Source of the DNA: Flammeovirga kamogawensis
Lineage (GTDB): Bacteria; Bacteroidota; Bacteroidia; Cytophagales; Flammeovirgaceae
Length of the DNA: 64,000 nucleotides
Assembly: GCF_018736065.1 (NCBI RefSeq)
Contig: NZ_CP076130.1
Span: 444,001-508,000, forward strand
Reading direction: 5' to 3'
The translations under genes and the position numbers were made by a program. The notes under the pieces are model-generated. The model searched no databases, was not told the origin of the DNA, and saw only the letters and a list, made by a program, of their open reading frames with translations. Shown one piece after another: positions 19,437 to 28,219 of the stretch. Position 1 is the first letter of the stretch. Every line of letters begins with the position of its first letter.

Positions 19437-19439
19437 CGA

Positions 19440-19688
19440 TTATAGTTTATTTATAGATTCTAATTCTACTTTTATTTTTTTCATATTACTTATTTGTGAC
19501 GGAAGAATTGCACTTAAAGCAATTGGAACAACAATAATAGAAATGAAAACTCTATTATTGTCCATTGTCAATAATCCAAAAATACAAACAATAAAAAGGA
19601 CTAATATAGTTACAGTCAATATCACAATTGAAGTTTTAAGTAATTTTAATTCACTTCCTAATTTTTCTGTTGTTTTTTCTTTTCGCAT
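19440..19688 (-). CDS. Hypothetical small membrane protein
   Basis: 82 residues: a basic, coiled N-terminus (KLGSELKLLKTS), two hydrophobic segments (about 20-42 and 48-66) and a charged tail. Family unknown. It is followed after 3 bp by the 152-residue membrane protein. The overlapping plus-strand frame (19543-19767) has no supporting features. Confidence 0.6.
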   Translation of the reverse strand: MRKEKTTEKLGSELKLLKTSIVILTVTILVLFIVCIFGLLTMDNNRVFISIIVVPIALSAILPSQISNMKKIKVELESINKL

Positions 19689-19770
19689 TATGTTATATGT
19701 TTTGCTTGGTAATATTTGTCACAACGGGTTGACTAAATTGCAAAGAGAACGCCTCAACTATGAATAGAGA
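19689..19770. repeat. Array spacer 2
   Basis: 82-bp spacer between minus-strand genes with AACG at 19723-19726, 35 bp before the start at 19688. Only a short GTTGA/TCAAC pairing is evident, so the palindrome is weaker than in the other spacers. Confidence 0.3.
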
Positions 19771-20640
19771 TTAGCTAATGTTAGCTTGATTTTCTTTTTT
19801 CAATTTCGGAATAATTATTAGAATTAGAATAATAAAGACTGTAATTAAATATATTCTAAAAAATTCTATAAAAGTATTATCAAGCCTTGTTTCAAATTCG
19901 CCTCTTCTAGGTAATAATATTATTTGATTACCCCCATTAAATTGAAAATTATTTTTCGCATGAGGATTAAGTTCCTTTTCGAAATAATCTACATTTTTAA
20001 AGTTATAAGATTCTAAACTTCGCTGAATATGCGATGAGAAAACTCTTTTATTAAGAGTAATCTCTTTTTCATTTATGGGGCCATATAATGTTTTATTAAA
20101 ACTTAAACCATACCAAATATTTTCAGAATTTTTGAATTTAAATATCTTGTAAAGTACCAATTCCATACTACTACTTCTTGAAGGTGGTATGGTATGTATA
20201 TATTCTTGTTCAAGATTTAAGTCTAAGTCAAAATTATCTATAGAAAAATACTTTTGATCTGAATGAAGTTTTATTTCATCCAAATTTTCAACTTCTACTA
20301 AGTTGAAAAATAAATTTCTAAGAACTTCACTTCCAAATCCAACTAAAGTAATAAATATAGATACTACTAGAATTACATGATATAAAAATGATCCACTCAT
20401 TCTTTCTGTCTTTACATCAAGTCGTTTAATTCTTTTTTTTAGAAATATGTTAACTAAAGAGAATGGTATGGTAAATAGAACAATAATATTAGAAAAACTA
20501 TAAGAGAAATCAGCAAAATCAAGCACATATACAATAATCCAATAAATAATTGAGTATATCACAAAAGATAAAATATTTACCAATAAGTATGGTAGAAAAA
20601 TTTCTAGAATCTTAACTTTAATGTCTTTCATTTTCTTCAT
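19771..20640 (-). CDS. Hypothetical membrane protein with extracytoplasmic domain
   Basis: 289 residues: three N-terminal hydrophobic segments (about 12-35, 45-62, 88-105), a soluble stretch of about 140 residues, and a C-terminal hydrophobic segment (about 262-280) followed by KLKKENQ. The soluble part has no catalytic motif I can name. It is a single gene with its own spacers on both sides. Function unknown. Confidence 0.65.
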   Translation of the reverse strand: MKKMKDIKVKILEIFLPYLLVNILSFVIYSIIYWIIVYVLDFADFSYSFSNIIVLFTIPFSLVNIFLKKRIKRLDVKTERMSGSFLYHVILVVSIFITLVGFGSEVLRNLFFNLVEVENLDEIKLHSDQKYFSIDNFDLDLNLEQEYIHTIPPSRSSSMELVLYKIFKFKNSENIWYGLSFNKTLYGPINEKEITLNKRVFSSHIQRSLESYNFKNVDYFEKELNPHAKNNFQFNGGNQIILLPRRGEFETRLDNTFIEFFRIYLITVFIILILIIIPKLKKENQANIS

Positions 20641-20722
20641 TGAAGTCTGTAATAGTTCAAGCTAACGTGATGATTAAACTACGTGAGCAGTTATGTCAAC
20701 CGTGATTGGAGTTTAGTTGATG
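20641..20722. repeat. Array spacer 3 (imperfect palindrome)
   Basis: The two ends are related as imperfect inverted repeats: GCTAACGTGATGATTAAACT at the left against the complement of the right end GCATAACATCAACTAAACT. AACG lies at 20664-20667, 24 bp before the start at 20640. This is attC-like in shape, but the ends do not match the strict RYYYAAC/GTTRRRY boxes. Confidence 0.4.
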
Positions 20723-21358
20723 TTATGCACTTTCTAATTTTCGTTTATATATAAAAAGGTCGCTACTTGTTCCAATTGCAAAATAATTTCCACAACTAGA
20801 AAAACCATAACTTTTAAGAGTATCAGTGCAATAAATCCTAAAACACTGTGACCTGTCTCTTTCTGAATATGGACTTTTCCCTTTTGGAGCAAAAATTATA
20901 TCATAATACGGCCAATCTAAAGCCATTGTAATGAGATAATCATGATTCAAATTTGTTAAAGGTAATCCTCCTCCGTGTAAACCTGCAATTGAAATATTCT
21001 CTTCTTTTAACAATCCAATCCCAAAACATCGCATTTTCTGGTAATCAATTTCATGTTCATCATTATAATCTCTGTCAATTTTCTCTAATTGTGAACAATC
21101 AAATAAGCCTCGTCCATTTGATGAAATTACTAATAGTAAATGTGGTTTATTATAGCTAAAACCAATCTCTGTCAATCCACCAATACTATATTGTTGAAAC
21201 TCCCAACTAACCGGAGGATTAAGTTTGGGAATTTCCTCCAAAATTCCCCTCAATCGTTTTCTGTTCTCTAAATTGTATTTTCTTGATAAGTCCGATGACA
21301 TATTTTGTCTACTAAGTTTTACAAATTGAGATTTTAGTTTTTCAAAAATTCTACTCAT
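20723..21358 (-). CDS. Hypothetical cytoplasmic protein
   Basis: 211 residues, soluble, with a basic N-terminal helix and a beta-rich remainder (for example LTEIGFSYNKPHLLLVISSNGRGL and SSCGNYFAIGTSSDLFIYKRK). No signal peptide. I do not recognise the family. Flanked on both sides by array spacers, so it fits a single-gene cassette. Confidence 0.65.
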   Translation of the reverse strand: MSRIFEKLKSQFVKLSRQNMSSDLSRKYNLENRKRLRGILEEIPKLNPPVSWEFQQYSIGGLTEIGFSYNKPHLLLVISSNGRGLFDCSQLEKIDRDYNDEHEIDYQKMRCFGIGLLKEENISIAGLHGGGLPLTNLNHDYLITMALDWPYYDIIFAPKGKSPYSERDRSQCFRIYCTDTLKSYGFSSCGNYFAIGTSSDLFIYKRKLESA

Positions 21359-21413
21359 TAAGTTAAGTTGTGAATAACGGTTTATGTATGGTACCTATCC
21401 CGAAGGGTATGCA
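21359..21413. repeat. Array spacer 4 (imperfect hairpin)
   Basis: TGTATGGTACCTATCCC on the plus strand faces GGGTATGCACTATACA across a 3-nt loop, so almost the whole spacer folds on itself. AACG lies at 21376-21379, 18 bp before the start at 21358. Confidence 0.4.
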
Positions 21414-21722
21414 CTATACACCGTGTTCTGCTTTCGTTATTTCATTTTTTAGCTCGTCAGAAATATTAATCCATTTGGTTTTATCTGTCAACTTTAATTC
21501 AGTCGAGCATTCATTTCTTGCTACTGCCGTTATGTGCTTAAACCATTCTAAATAATTCCATTCTCTTGGTTTCGGAGAATATAAAGTCTGTTTCTTATCG
21601 TCCCAATGAACTTCTGTTGCTGTCCTATAAATCAAACTGAATTTTTCAACTTGAGGTTTAATATGCAGTTTTCCTGACTCGTCAATCTCGATTTGAGTTA
21701 TTATATCTGTTTTAACTAACAT
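21414..21722 (-). CDS. Hypothetical small protein
   Basis: 102 residues, soluble, beginning MLVKTDIITQIEIDESGKL and tryptophan-rich in the middle (EVHWDD, PREWNYLEWFKHI). No family recognised. Its start overlaps the end of the 107-residue gene by 11 bp, implying translational coupling; the two probably form one cassette. A two-gene toxin/immunity arrangement is possible but unsupported. Confidence 0.6.
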   Translation of the reverse strand: MLVKTDIITQIEIDESGKLHIKPQVEKFSLIYRTATEVHWDDKKQTLYSPKPREWNYLEWFKHITAVARNECSTELKLTDKTKWINISDELKNEITKAEHGV

Positions 21723-22035
21723 AATTCCAAATTTTTTGCATTTCAGAAGTGTTATAACTTTCTATTAGAATTTTAAAATCTTCAGACAGATTCATTTCTA
21801 AAATTTCATTGCCCAAGTCAGGTCTAAATGCCCAAATCCACGAGAGGATTTCTTCTCTTTGTGGCGGTTCATAATCTGGACAAAATTCAATGTAATTCTC
21901 ACAAACTCCTATTGTGTTTGAATAAAGAACACTAACTGCCGACTGTCTTTCGTCAAATTTGTCAAACTCGACAATTGCACTCCAAGGAACTTCTGTTGGA
22001 ACAGTTTCAAGTATTTTCTCTAATTCACTTTTCAT
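21712..22035 (-). CDS. Hypothetical small acidic protein
   Basis: 107 residues, acidic and soluble (FDKFDERQSAVSVLYS; CPDYEPPQREEILSWIW). No family recognised. First gene of an overlapping pair with the 102-residue gene. It is preceded by a spacer containing the shared AACG core 19 bp before its ATG. Confidence 0.6.
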   Translation of the reverse strand: MKSELEKILETVPTEVPWSAIVEFDKFDERQSAVSVLYSNTIGVCENYIEFCPDYEPPQREEILSWIWAFRPDLGNEILEMNLSEDFKILIESYNTSEMQKIWNYVS

Positions 22036-22377
22036 CTTTTCTTAATGAAGCACAACGACCAAGCTAAGAAACGTAGGGGAGTTTGACATGCTACCCTTTC
22101 GGTTTACGACTTAGCTAAGCCAAATATTTTTATAATTTAATTACTCTTTTCATTATCAAAATTTTGGATTGGCGGACTATCCAAGAGCTCTGGACTCTCG
22201 AATACCTCCGAACCCCTATGTTTTCTTAGCCCTTGTTGTATGCCGTGCATTTTTTCATTTGCTAGCAGACTGCTTCTGTTTACCACCGTGTGGTCGGCAG
22301 ACATACTCTTTGGCAAGTTTTGGTTTGTGCTGTTGCCTTGTGTTACTTGACAATGTGTATGGCTGAGAAGGGTGGGT
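22036..22377. other. Array spacer 5 and left flank of the restriction-modification operon
   Basis: The first part (22054-22130) is an imperfect palindrome: GCTAAGAAACGTAG at about 22063-22076 is mirrored by CTACCC...GTTTACGACTTAGC. AACG is at 22054-22057. The rest contains TTGTTGTATGCCGTG (22233-22247), which recurs inverted on the far side of the operon. Short frames on both strands here look like chance. Confidence 0.4.
22233..22247 (+). repeat. Left inverted repeat flanking the four-gene defence operon
   Basis: TTGTTGTATGCCGTG; the reverse complement of the right copy at 28205-28219 is TTGTTGTATGCCATG, so 14 of 15 bases match. The pair brackets the whole operon. Confidence 0.45.
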
Positions 22378-24084
22378 TTAAGAATGAAAAGAGGTTTGTT
22401 TCTCAATTATTGAGTCCAATAATATTTCAAACTTCACATAAGCATCATCATTAAATTGTCTATAATTGCTCTCTATGATATTTTTGACTGTGTTTTTAGT
22501 TAGTTGTTGAAAGTCTTTTATTTTCGATTTTCTTTCTATGTCTGCTAGTAGTATAGGCTTATATACATCGAGAGGAAAATAATCTTCCATATAGAACTCT
22601 TTTCCTTCCTCCCAGTCATTTGGGGTTGTATGAGTCATAGTTTCAACATTACTCATCGGTGATTCCCTTAGAATTTTATTCATTCCTTCAATGCCATCCT
22701 TACCTGCTTTATCAGCATCAAATGTTGCTAAACAGAATTGGGTAGGTTTTATATGGGGAGCAACTATCTCTTTAAAGATTGCAGGAATATTTCCTGCACC
22801 ACCACAATTGATTATTAAGAAATTAAACTGTTCATATTTATTATCCCTTAGACGATTCAGTCTCAGCAAAGCTTCGTTGATGTATTTATAATCAAGCTCG
22901 CCTTCAACCAATAGAATATCTTTGTTAGTACTTAAAGCTAGAGTTGCATCTATAACTGAAAATTCCCCGTTTGTGATTTCATTTAGCGTATTAATCTTGT
23001 CCAGATGAATTATTTCAACACCAGTATCTGAGTTGTTTTTGACTAAGCGAATATTATTTTCATCAATACAGTTTAAGATTTTTGGTGAATGAGTTGAGAA
23101 AAGCGTAAAACGGTCTTCTTTGTCAATACTATTTATGATTTCCTTTTTTCTCTCAATATGAACATGTGCATCTGGCTCATCCAAAAGTACAAGGGTTTTA
23201 TCATCAGAAAGTATATGAATAATAGCGTTGATAAGAATTAGTTTTTTCTCTCCTTCACTTAGTTTTAATATGTCAATACCATCAAATTCAATCTCCGTTT
23301 TCTTAATAATCTTATCTGCCTTTACTAGTTCACTTTTCACTGGCATACCAGTTATGAATAGGTAGTAAAATAGCTTTTTGGATAACTCTTTATTGTCTCT
23401 GTGACCTAGGTCAAGAGAAGATATTGTTTGAATAGGGATAGCTCCCGTAGGGGAGTCTTTTTGAAGTGATGCTAACCGTTTAACAAATGCTAGGGCTTCA
23501 TTATTTTCATACAGTCCATATTTCGTTTCATCGATTGCAAACTTGACTTCAACGTCTTCACCAATTTTTAAGATTTCCTTTACGAATTGCAGAACTGCTG
23601 TGTCTTCCGAGCTCAAAAGGGCTATTAATGCATACTCCCAAGTATATTTATTGATATACAATAATTGAGGGACAAAGGAAGTCTGTTTTTTTATATCCTT
23701 GAAAAAGTCAGCATAACTATTAAGATAGACACCTTCCCACATTCTGTTATCTTCTCCACTATACGATGCAATGACATTGGAAGGTAAGTATTTAAAATGG
23801 TCTTTTTTATTAACTTTTTCCCCTGTATCTAAAGACATCTCTCCATTGATGACTTGAACAGTGCTAGTACTAATCGTGTACTCTATTTCATACTGTAAAG
23901 AACAGCTTGAATTATGGTACAAGCTTGAAAATACCTCACTCAAAGCTTCAAGTAAGTTACTTTTACCTGAACCATTTAGACCGACCAAAGCACAGTAATT
24001 CTTGCAATCGGAAAAGTTAAAAGAAACTTGCTCTTTATTTTTTAGGTTTTTATAACCTTCTAATTTTAATGATAATAGCTTCAT
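22378..24084 (-). CDS. OLD-like protein: SMC/ABC ATPase fused to TOPRIM nuclease domain
   Basis: 568 residues. The N-terminal ATPase has Walker A (GLNGSGKS, 35-42), an ABC signature (LSEGEKKL, near 272), Walker B (LVLLDEPDAH, near 300) and an H-loop (STHSPKIL). The C-terminal TOPRIM domain shows its glutamate strand (DILLVEGELD, near 392) and a D-x-D strand (FDADKAG, near 456), so it may nick or cut DNA or RNA. This is the overcoming-lysogenization-defect (OLD) layout found in antiphage systems such as Gabija and PARIS relatives. Its ATG overlaps the specificity-subunit stop by one base (TAATG), meaning tight coupling. It is likely an added effector or sensor of the restriction-modification unit; that role is inferred. 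Confidence 0.88.
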   Translation of the reverse strand: MKLLSLKLEGYKNLKNKEQVSFNFSDCKNYCALVGLNGSGKSNLLEALSEVFSSLYHNSSCSLQYEIEYTISTSTVQVINGEMSLDTGEKVNKKDHFKYLPSNVIASYSGEDNRMWEGVYLNSYADFFKDIKKQTSFVPQLLYINKYTWEYALIALLSSEDTAVLQFVKEILKIGEDVEVKFAIDETKYGLYENNEALAFVKRLASLQKDSPTGAIPIQTISSLDLGHRDNKELSKKLFYYLFITGMPVKSELVKADKIIKKTEIEFDGIDILKLSEGEKKLILINAIIHILSDDKTLVLLDEPDAHVHIERKKEIINSIDKEDRFTLFSTHSPKILNCIDENNIRLVKNNSDTGVEIIHLDKINTLNEITNGEFSVIDATLALSTNKDILLVEGELDYKYINEALLRLNRLRDNKYEQFNFLIINCGGAGNIPAIFKEIVAPHIKPTQFCLATFDADKAGKDGIEGMNKILRESPMSNVETMTHTTPNDWEEGKEFYMEDYFPLDVYKPILLADIERKSKIKDFQQLTKNTVKNIIESNYRQFNDDAYVKFEILLDSIIEKQTSFHS

Positions 24085-25445
24085 TATAGCGTAGAAAATA
24101 TTTTAGATTCGAAGTTGCTGTTAGCATTTAAAAGGCTTGATTTACTCTGGTCTCTTAAATCAAAAGCCTTTTCTAAAAGTGATTTATAGTGACTTGCGAT
24201 TTCTTCCTGTTCTAATATGCTAGGGGGAATGGGAATAGTTATTTCAAATAATTTCTTTTGTGAAATAGATGGCATAATGGTCCCTGTGTTTTTTTCTTTA
24301 TACTGCCTTTGAACAAACCCCGCATTATTAATAGCTGAAATAAAATCACCGCTTACTTTTGAAGAATCGATAGAAATGATAAATACCTCAGATGACGCTG
24401 TTATCTCTGAATCTGTATTTGATATATAAACAGAATTACCAACTGTGCCTTTTCTTGTTATTAAAAGAGTGTCATTGGAAATTAAATCGGATTCATTATA
24501 TGTATCAATATGGTAAACATTATCATCTGATATAAAGTCTCTTTTAATGTCTGATACCTTTATAAACCGAACACCTTTTGAAGAATAGTTTCTTGCAGAA
24601 ATTCCATTTCTGGTAGACTTAAAAATTTCACCATATTTTACCATTGGATATTTACTTTCAACGGTCAATGATTCTTTCAATAAAAACTCAGTGTCCCACC
24701 TGTCTAAATCCTTAAAACTCACAAACTGCAAGCCTTTTTTTACTTCAGTGTCTTCATTAACATTTATCTTAAGAGTTGAATTCAAATAGTTCTCAGCATT
24801 CTGAAGCTGCTTCAGTGATGATTTCATTAACTCATCGCTTTGGCTAATTTGCTTTTTGTAAGAATCAACAATACTTAGTTGAGTAACCATTTTTTTATCT
24901 CCATTGTTACTCAAAGGAGGAAGGGGGATTTCAACATCTAAGAATTGTTTAACGTTAATTCTCTGACGATTTGTAGTCCCACTGCTACACATTTGAGCAA
25001 ACTCAATGAATTTCTTTGTTGTAGTGATTAGAAGTAAAAAATCAGGAGATATTTTGCTTTCATCGACACTAAAAGTAGGAAAGTCGTTTGTTACAATAGC
25101 ACCATCTAAGTCATTTGGTATTAACCCCATTGCTCCGTTACGAGCATCAATTTTAGACATTATAAATTGCCCTTTGCGAACAATGAATTGTTGTTTTGTG
25201 CCAATATTTTTACCCCATTCCTTATTTCGCTCTTTAACGCCACCATTATTGATTTTTACAGTAACACGGGTGTAAAGAGTTTCGTCTTTAATAACTACTT
25301 TGTCAGTGTTTTTTATTAAAAAGTCACCCAAACGTACTAATGGAAATTCTTCGTTATAACAAAAACCATGATTATTCAAATGACTTACACTCCAGTTACT
25401 TAATTTACTGAACTGGACAAAATCGAGCATTTTTCTATTCTCCAT
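24084..25445 (-). CDS. hsdS: Type I-like DNA specificity subunit (HsdS)
   Basis: 453 residues with two target-recognition domains, each followed by a helical spacer: the first half ends with IPLPPLSN and a helix with QSDELMKSSLKQLQNAE, the second with IPIPPSILEQEEIASHYKSLLEK. RRGTVGNSV-like and GTTNRQRINVK segments are typical of HsdS domains. It should bind a bipartite DNA sequence and recruit the methyltransferase/nuclease subunit. The gene starts 2 bp after the methyltransferase stop and shares its last base with the ATPase start. The recognised sequence cannot be predicted. Confidence 0.9.
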   Translation of the reverse strand: MENRKMLDFVQFSKLSNWSVSHLNNHGFCYNEEFPLVRLGDFLIKNTDKVVIKDETLYTRVTVKINNGGVKERNKEWGKNIGTKQQFIVRKGQFIMSKIDARNGAMGLIPNDLDGAIVTNDFPTFSVDESKISPDFLLLITTTKKFIEFAQMCSSGTTNRQRINVKQFLDVEIPLPPLSNNGDKKMVTQLSIVDSYKKQISQSDELMKSSLKQLQNAENYLNSTLKINVNEDTEVKKGLQFVSFKDLDRWDTEFLLKESLTVESKYPMVKYGEIFKSTRNGISARNYSSKGVRFIKVSDIKRDFISDDNVYHIDTYNESDLISNDTLLITRKGTVGNSVYISNTDSEITASSEVFIISIDSSKVSGDFISAINNAGFVQRQYKEKNTGTIMPSISQKKLFEITIPIPPSILEQEEIASHYKSLLEKAFDLRDQSKSSLLNANSNFESKIFSTL

Positions 25446-25447
25446 TT

Positions 25448-27760
25448 TTAGTCCTCTAATTTTTGAGAATTTTGCCCATTTTTTACTCTTTCCACAACAG
25501 ATGTGCTTGTACTCCAGATGTATTTAAAATCTGGTTTTGATTCATTCCATAAATTGTTTTCAATACGATAAGGAGTATATTCTTTCTCAATTGTAACTAA
25601 TTCGTTTTCAATAACTGCACCTGTACTACTTATTCCTGCTTTTTCCACGGTGGCTATCGGGATTTCATAATCAAACTTTTCCTTTACAATTCGTCTTACC
25701 TCTTTTTTTATAGTTTCCTCAATATCAGATTTTCTTTGACGCATTACTTTCTTCTCTTTAGCAGTTGGTGCATCAGCACCTCTTTTTGCTAACTGCTCAG
25801 TGAGTTCAGTTAATTCTTCTTCAAATTTTTTATACTGTAGTTTGTTCGCGTCATCAGTATAGGTATCCCATAACTTAGTTTCCTCTTCGGTGAACTTTTT
25901 CATGAAAACTAAGCTAGATTTTACAGTAGCACCACTTTTCATAAAAACGTCTTGCGGTATAGATGTTATGAGAATGAGCTTTGCAGTACTCTCAAAGTAT
26001 TCCCTTACTTTTGCCAAGTTTTGAGTATTTAATACACCTTCAGGAAGAACAATACCAATCCTACCCCCAGGCTTCAAAAGGTTGATACATCTTTCGATAA
26101 AAAGTACTTCAGTAAGACCACTCATGCCTTCCTTTCCAATATGTAGAGTGTCCAAAACTGGTTTATCTATATTATTGTCTATTTGGCTCATTGCAGACTT
26201 ATAGACTTTCTCACCATATATGCTTTTGTATTTCTTTATTCTTTCTTCATCGGTTATTCTATCAGCGTTAGTAATCAATAATGATTTTTCAACTCTAGAA
26301 CCAAACGGAGGATTAGTCAGGATTACATCAAACCTATTCTCAAATATTCCATTAACGTTTAAAAGTCCATCTCGATGATGAACACCTCCATGTCCATCAC
26401 CATGCATAATCATGTTCATTTTTGCAGTGCGAGCCATTCGAGGATTTGCATCAGTACCAAATATGCACGAAGAAGATAATTTTTCTAATCTAGATATAAA
26501 CTTATCGTTTTTAATAGCTGTCTCTTGTTCCTCTCTTTTTCTTATTTGAGTTTCTTTTCCTAGTTGATGGAGTATCTCATTTGATATTTCTTTAAGCTTT
26601 TCGTCAGATGAGTCTGATTCGTCAAAAGCTTTATTTACCTTATCTTTTTCATCTCTAATATCATTTTCAATCTTATCTCTAACGTACTCGAACGCCTTAA
26701 TTAAAAAACCACCTGAACCGCAACATGGGTCGCAGATAATTTCATCTTCTTGGGGGTCTAAAACGTCAATAATAAAATCTACTACAGTTCTAGGAGTAAA
26801 AAACTGCCCTAATTCACCTCTAAATGTTCCTCCTAAAAATTGTTCAAAGGCAATACCTTTAACATCATCCGAGGTAGTTGACAGATTATACTTTTGGAGC
26901 TTCTTTACGATTTCCTTAAAGGAACCTTGTTTGATTTTAATTTTCTCGTTTGCATCAAACAAATCGTCTTCTTCGAATTCATCTTTTGTTAATTCGAACC
27001 AATAATCCATATATGGAATATCATCCTTAGGACCATTTCTTTTAATGTTTACTGGTCGAATATTTTTTTCATAATTCGTTTCTTGTCTTTCAAATTGTTT
27101 CAGGGTAAAAATATTGTCTTCATCAGGATTTCGTTCGTACCTGATTTTCATGAACAAGATTTTACTTATTTCATCAAATGCTGCTTCAGGTGAGAGCTTA
27201 TCATTGTTCCTAATTACATTATGGCACTGGAAAAGCAGTTTAGAAAATTCATCACGTTCGAAAGCTTTGGTTTGGCTAAGTAGCTTTTTGATTTTATCAG
27301 AACTGATAGCTTCTTTAGCTGTAGGGATATCAAGAATTTCATTACTCAAAGTTTTTGGTGTGACCTCTAAGTTTACTTTGAAAACCTTAGTTTCTTTCTC
27401 GTTTGTGGTTACAAAAAAAGGTGCATTTGCAAACCTTGCGTAATTTTGTCCTTGATAGTAGTCTTCAGATTGAATTGTTATGTAATCTGCTTTACATTCA
27501 ATTACAATGATTGGATTCAACTTTTTTTGCTTCTCCTCTTTACTACGCCAAATAACAATATCTGCACTTGCTCTTCCTGTACCACGCTTAGATTCTGTTA
27601 ATTTTTTCTCTTGTTCCATTTGGTCAAGAGAGTATTTGTAGTGATTAACTAACCTACAGATATATCTTTGTCTAACAAGCTCCTCAGGTGTTAAAACCAA
27701 ATCCTTTCCCTTTAAAGGAGCGAATATTTTGTTGCCTTTTATTTGAACTTCTAATGACAT
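25448..27760 (-). CDS. PD-(D/E)XK nuclease fused to N6-adenine DNA methyltransferase
   Basis: 770 residues. The N-terminal ~180 residues resemble the HsdR N-terminal nuclease (HSDR_N): D67 in SADIVIW, then E88 and K90 in IIVIECKA. Next is an HsdM-type domain with the SAM motif DPCCGSGGF (near 344) preceded by GQFFTPR, and the catalytic NPPF (near 480, VILTNPPFGSR). The last ~130 residues are helical and charged. There is no helicase motor, so a classical type I HsdR is absent. The nuclease-methyltransferase fusion with a separate S subunit recalls the type IIB BcgI layout. Start codon directly abuts the regulator's stop codon. Confidence 0.9.
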   Translation of the reverse strand: MSLEVQIKGNKIFAPLKGKDLVLTPEELVRQRYICRLVNHYKYSLDQMEQEKKLTESKRGTGRASADIVIWRSKEEKQKKLNPIIVIECKADYITIQSEDYYQGQNYARFANAPFFVTTNEKETKVFKVNLEVTPKTLSNEILDIPTAKEAISSDKIKKLLSQTKAFERDEFSKLLFQCHNVIRNNDKLSPEAAFDEISKILFMKIRYERNPDEDNIFTLKQFERQETNYEKNIRPVNIKRNGPKDDIPYMDYWFELTKDEFEEDDLFDANEKIKIKQGSFKEIVKKLQKYNLSTTSDDVKGIAFEQFLGGTFRGELGQFFTPRTVVDFIIDVLDPQEDEIICDPCCGSGGFLIKAFEYVRDKIENDIRDEKDKVNKAFDESDSSDEKLKEISNEILHQLGKETQIRKREEQETAIKNDKFISRLEKLSSSCIFGTDANPRMARTAKMNMIMHGDGHGGVHHRDGLLNVNGIFENRFDVILTNPPFGSRVEKSLLITNADRITDEERIKKYKSIYGEKVYKSAMSQIDNNIDKPVLDTLHIGKEGMSGLTEVLFIERCINLLKPGGRIGIVLPEGVLNTQNLAKVREYFESTAKLILITSIPQDVFMKSGATVKSSLVFMKKFTEEETKLWDTYTDDANKLQYKKFEEELTELTEQLAKRGADAPTAKEKKVMRQRKSDIEETIKKEVRRIVKEKFDYEIPIATVEKAGISSTGAVIENELVTIEKEYTPYRIENNLWNESKPDFKYIWSTSTSVVERVKNGQNSQKLED

Positions 27761-28042
27761 CTATTTAATATTTATAATAACTAAATCTAAAGCCGTTTTT
27801 GCTAGTGGCTCATCTTGTATCACATTGTTTAATTTGTCAGCCAACCAAAGCGTAATAAGTTCATCTTCTTTGGTATTTAATACTGAAGCAATTTTTGTCA
27901 CATGCTCTCGCTGTGCTCTTCTTTCCCCACGTTCCAGTTTGCTTATTAAGGCAATGTCTACCTCAATTTGTGCTGCTACTTGACGAAGTAGTAAGCCTTG
28001 CGATTCTCTTAATTCTCTGAGTTTAGTACCGAGATAATTCAT
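27761..28042 (-). CDS. XRE-family regulator of the restriction-modification operon
   Basis: 93 residues with a Cro/C1 helix-turn-helix at the N-terminus (LRELRESQGLLLRQVAAQ and LISKLERGER, residues about 7-38). It is the first gene of the operon and probably plays the controller role, delaying or tuning nuclease expression. A candidate operator lies about 40 bp upstream. Zero-base junction with the next gene indicates co-transcription. Confidence 0.88.
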   Translation of the reverse strand: MNYLGTKLRELRESQGLLLRQVAAQIEVDIALISKLERGERRAQREHVTKIASVLNTKEDELITLWLADKLNNVIQDEPLAKTALDLVIINIK

Positions 28043-28080
28043 TCTTAATTCAGTAACTTGTCAAATAATGTCCAATATAG

Positions 28081-28103
28081 GGGTAAGATTCACCTTATCC
28101 TAG
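28081..28103. promoter_or_regulatory. Candidate operator for the XRE regulator
   Basis: GGGTAAG, six bases, CTTATCC: 6 of 7 positions are complementary. TAAG recurs again a few bases further on, giving alternating TAAG/CTTA/TAAG boxes 39-62 bp upstream of the regulator start. This resembles controller boxes of restriction-modification operons; inference only. Confidence 0.4.
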
Positions 28104-28204
28104 TAAGAGCAGTGGGAGATTTTAGCTCTTTTGGTTTTTTGGGTGGGGTTGTGCGTTGGCAAAAACCAAATGTGCTAAAATGTGCGGTGGGTTTTCAGTT
28201 ACCC

Positions 28205-28219
28205 CATGGCATACAACAA
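28205..28219 (-). repeat. Right inverted repeat flanking the four-gene defence operon
   Basis: CATGGCATACAACAA on the plus strand, the inverted partner (14/15) of 22233-22247. Confidence 0.45.

Noticed and set aside
18862-22136. Bona fide integron attC sites
   Set aside because: The spacers lack the RYYYAAC/GTTRRRY boxes and no integrase is in the window, so I report only an attC-like pattern.
22137-22406. 89-codon minus-strand frame and 65-codon plus-strand frame near the repeat
   Set aside because: Low-complexity text in a spacer with palindromes; no motif, membrane segment or neighbour support.
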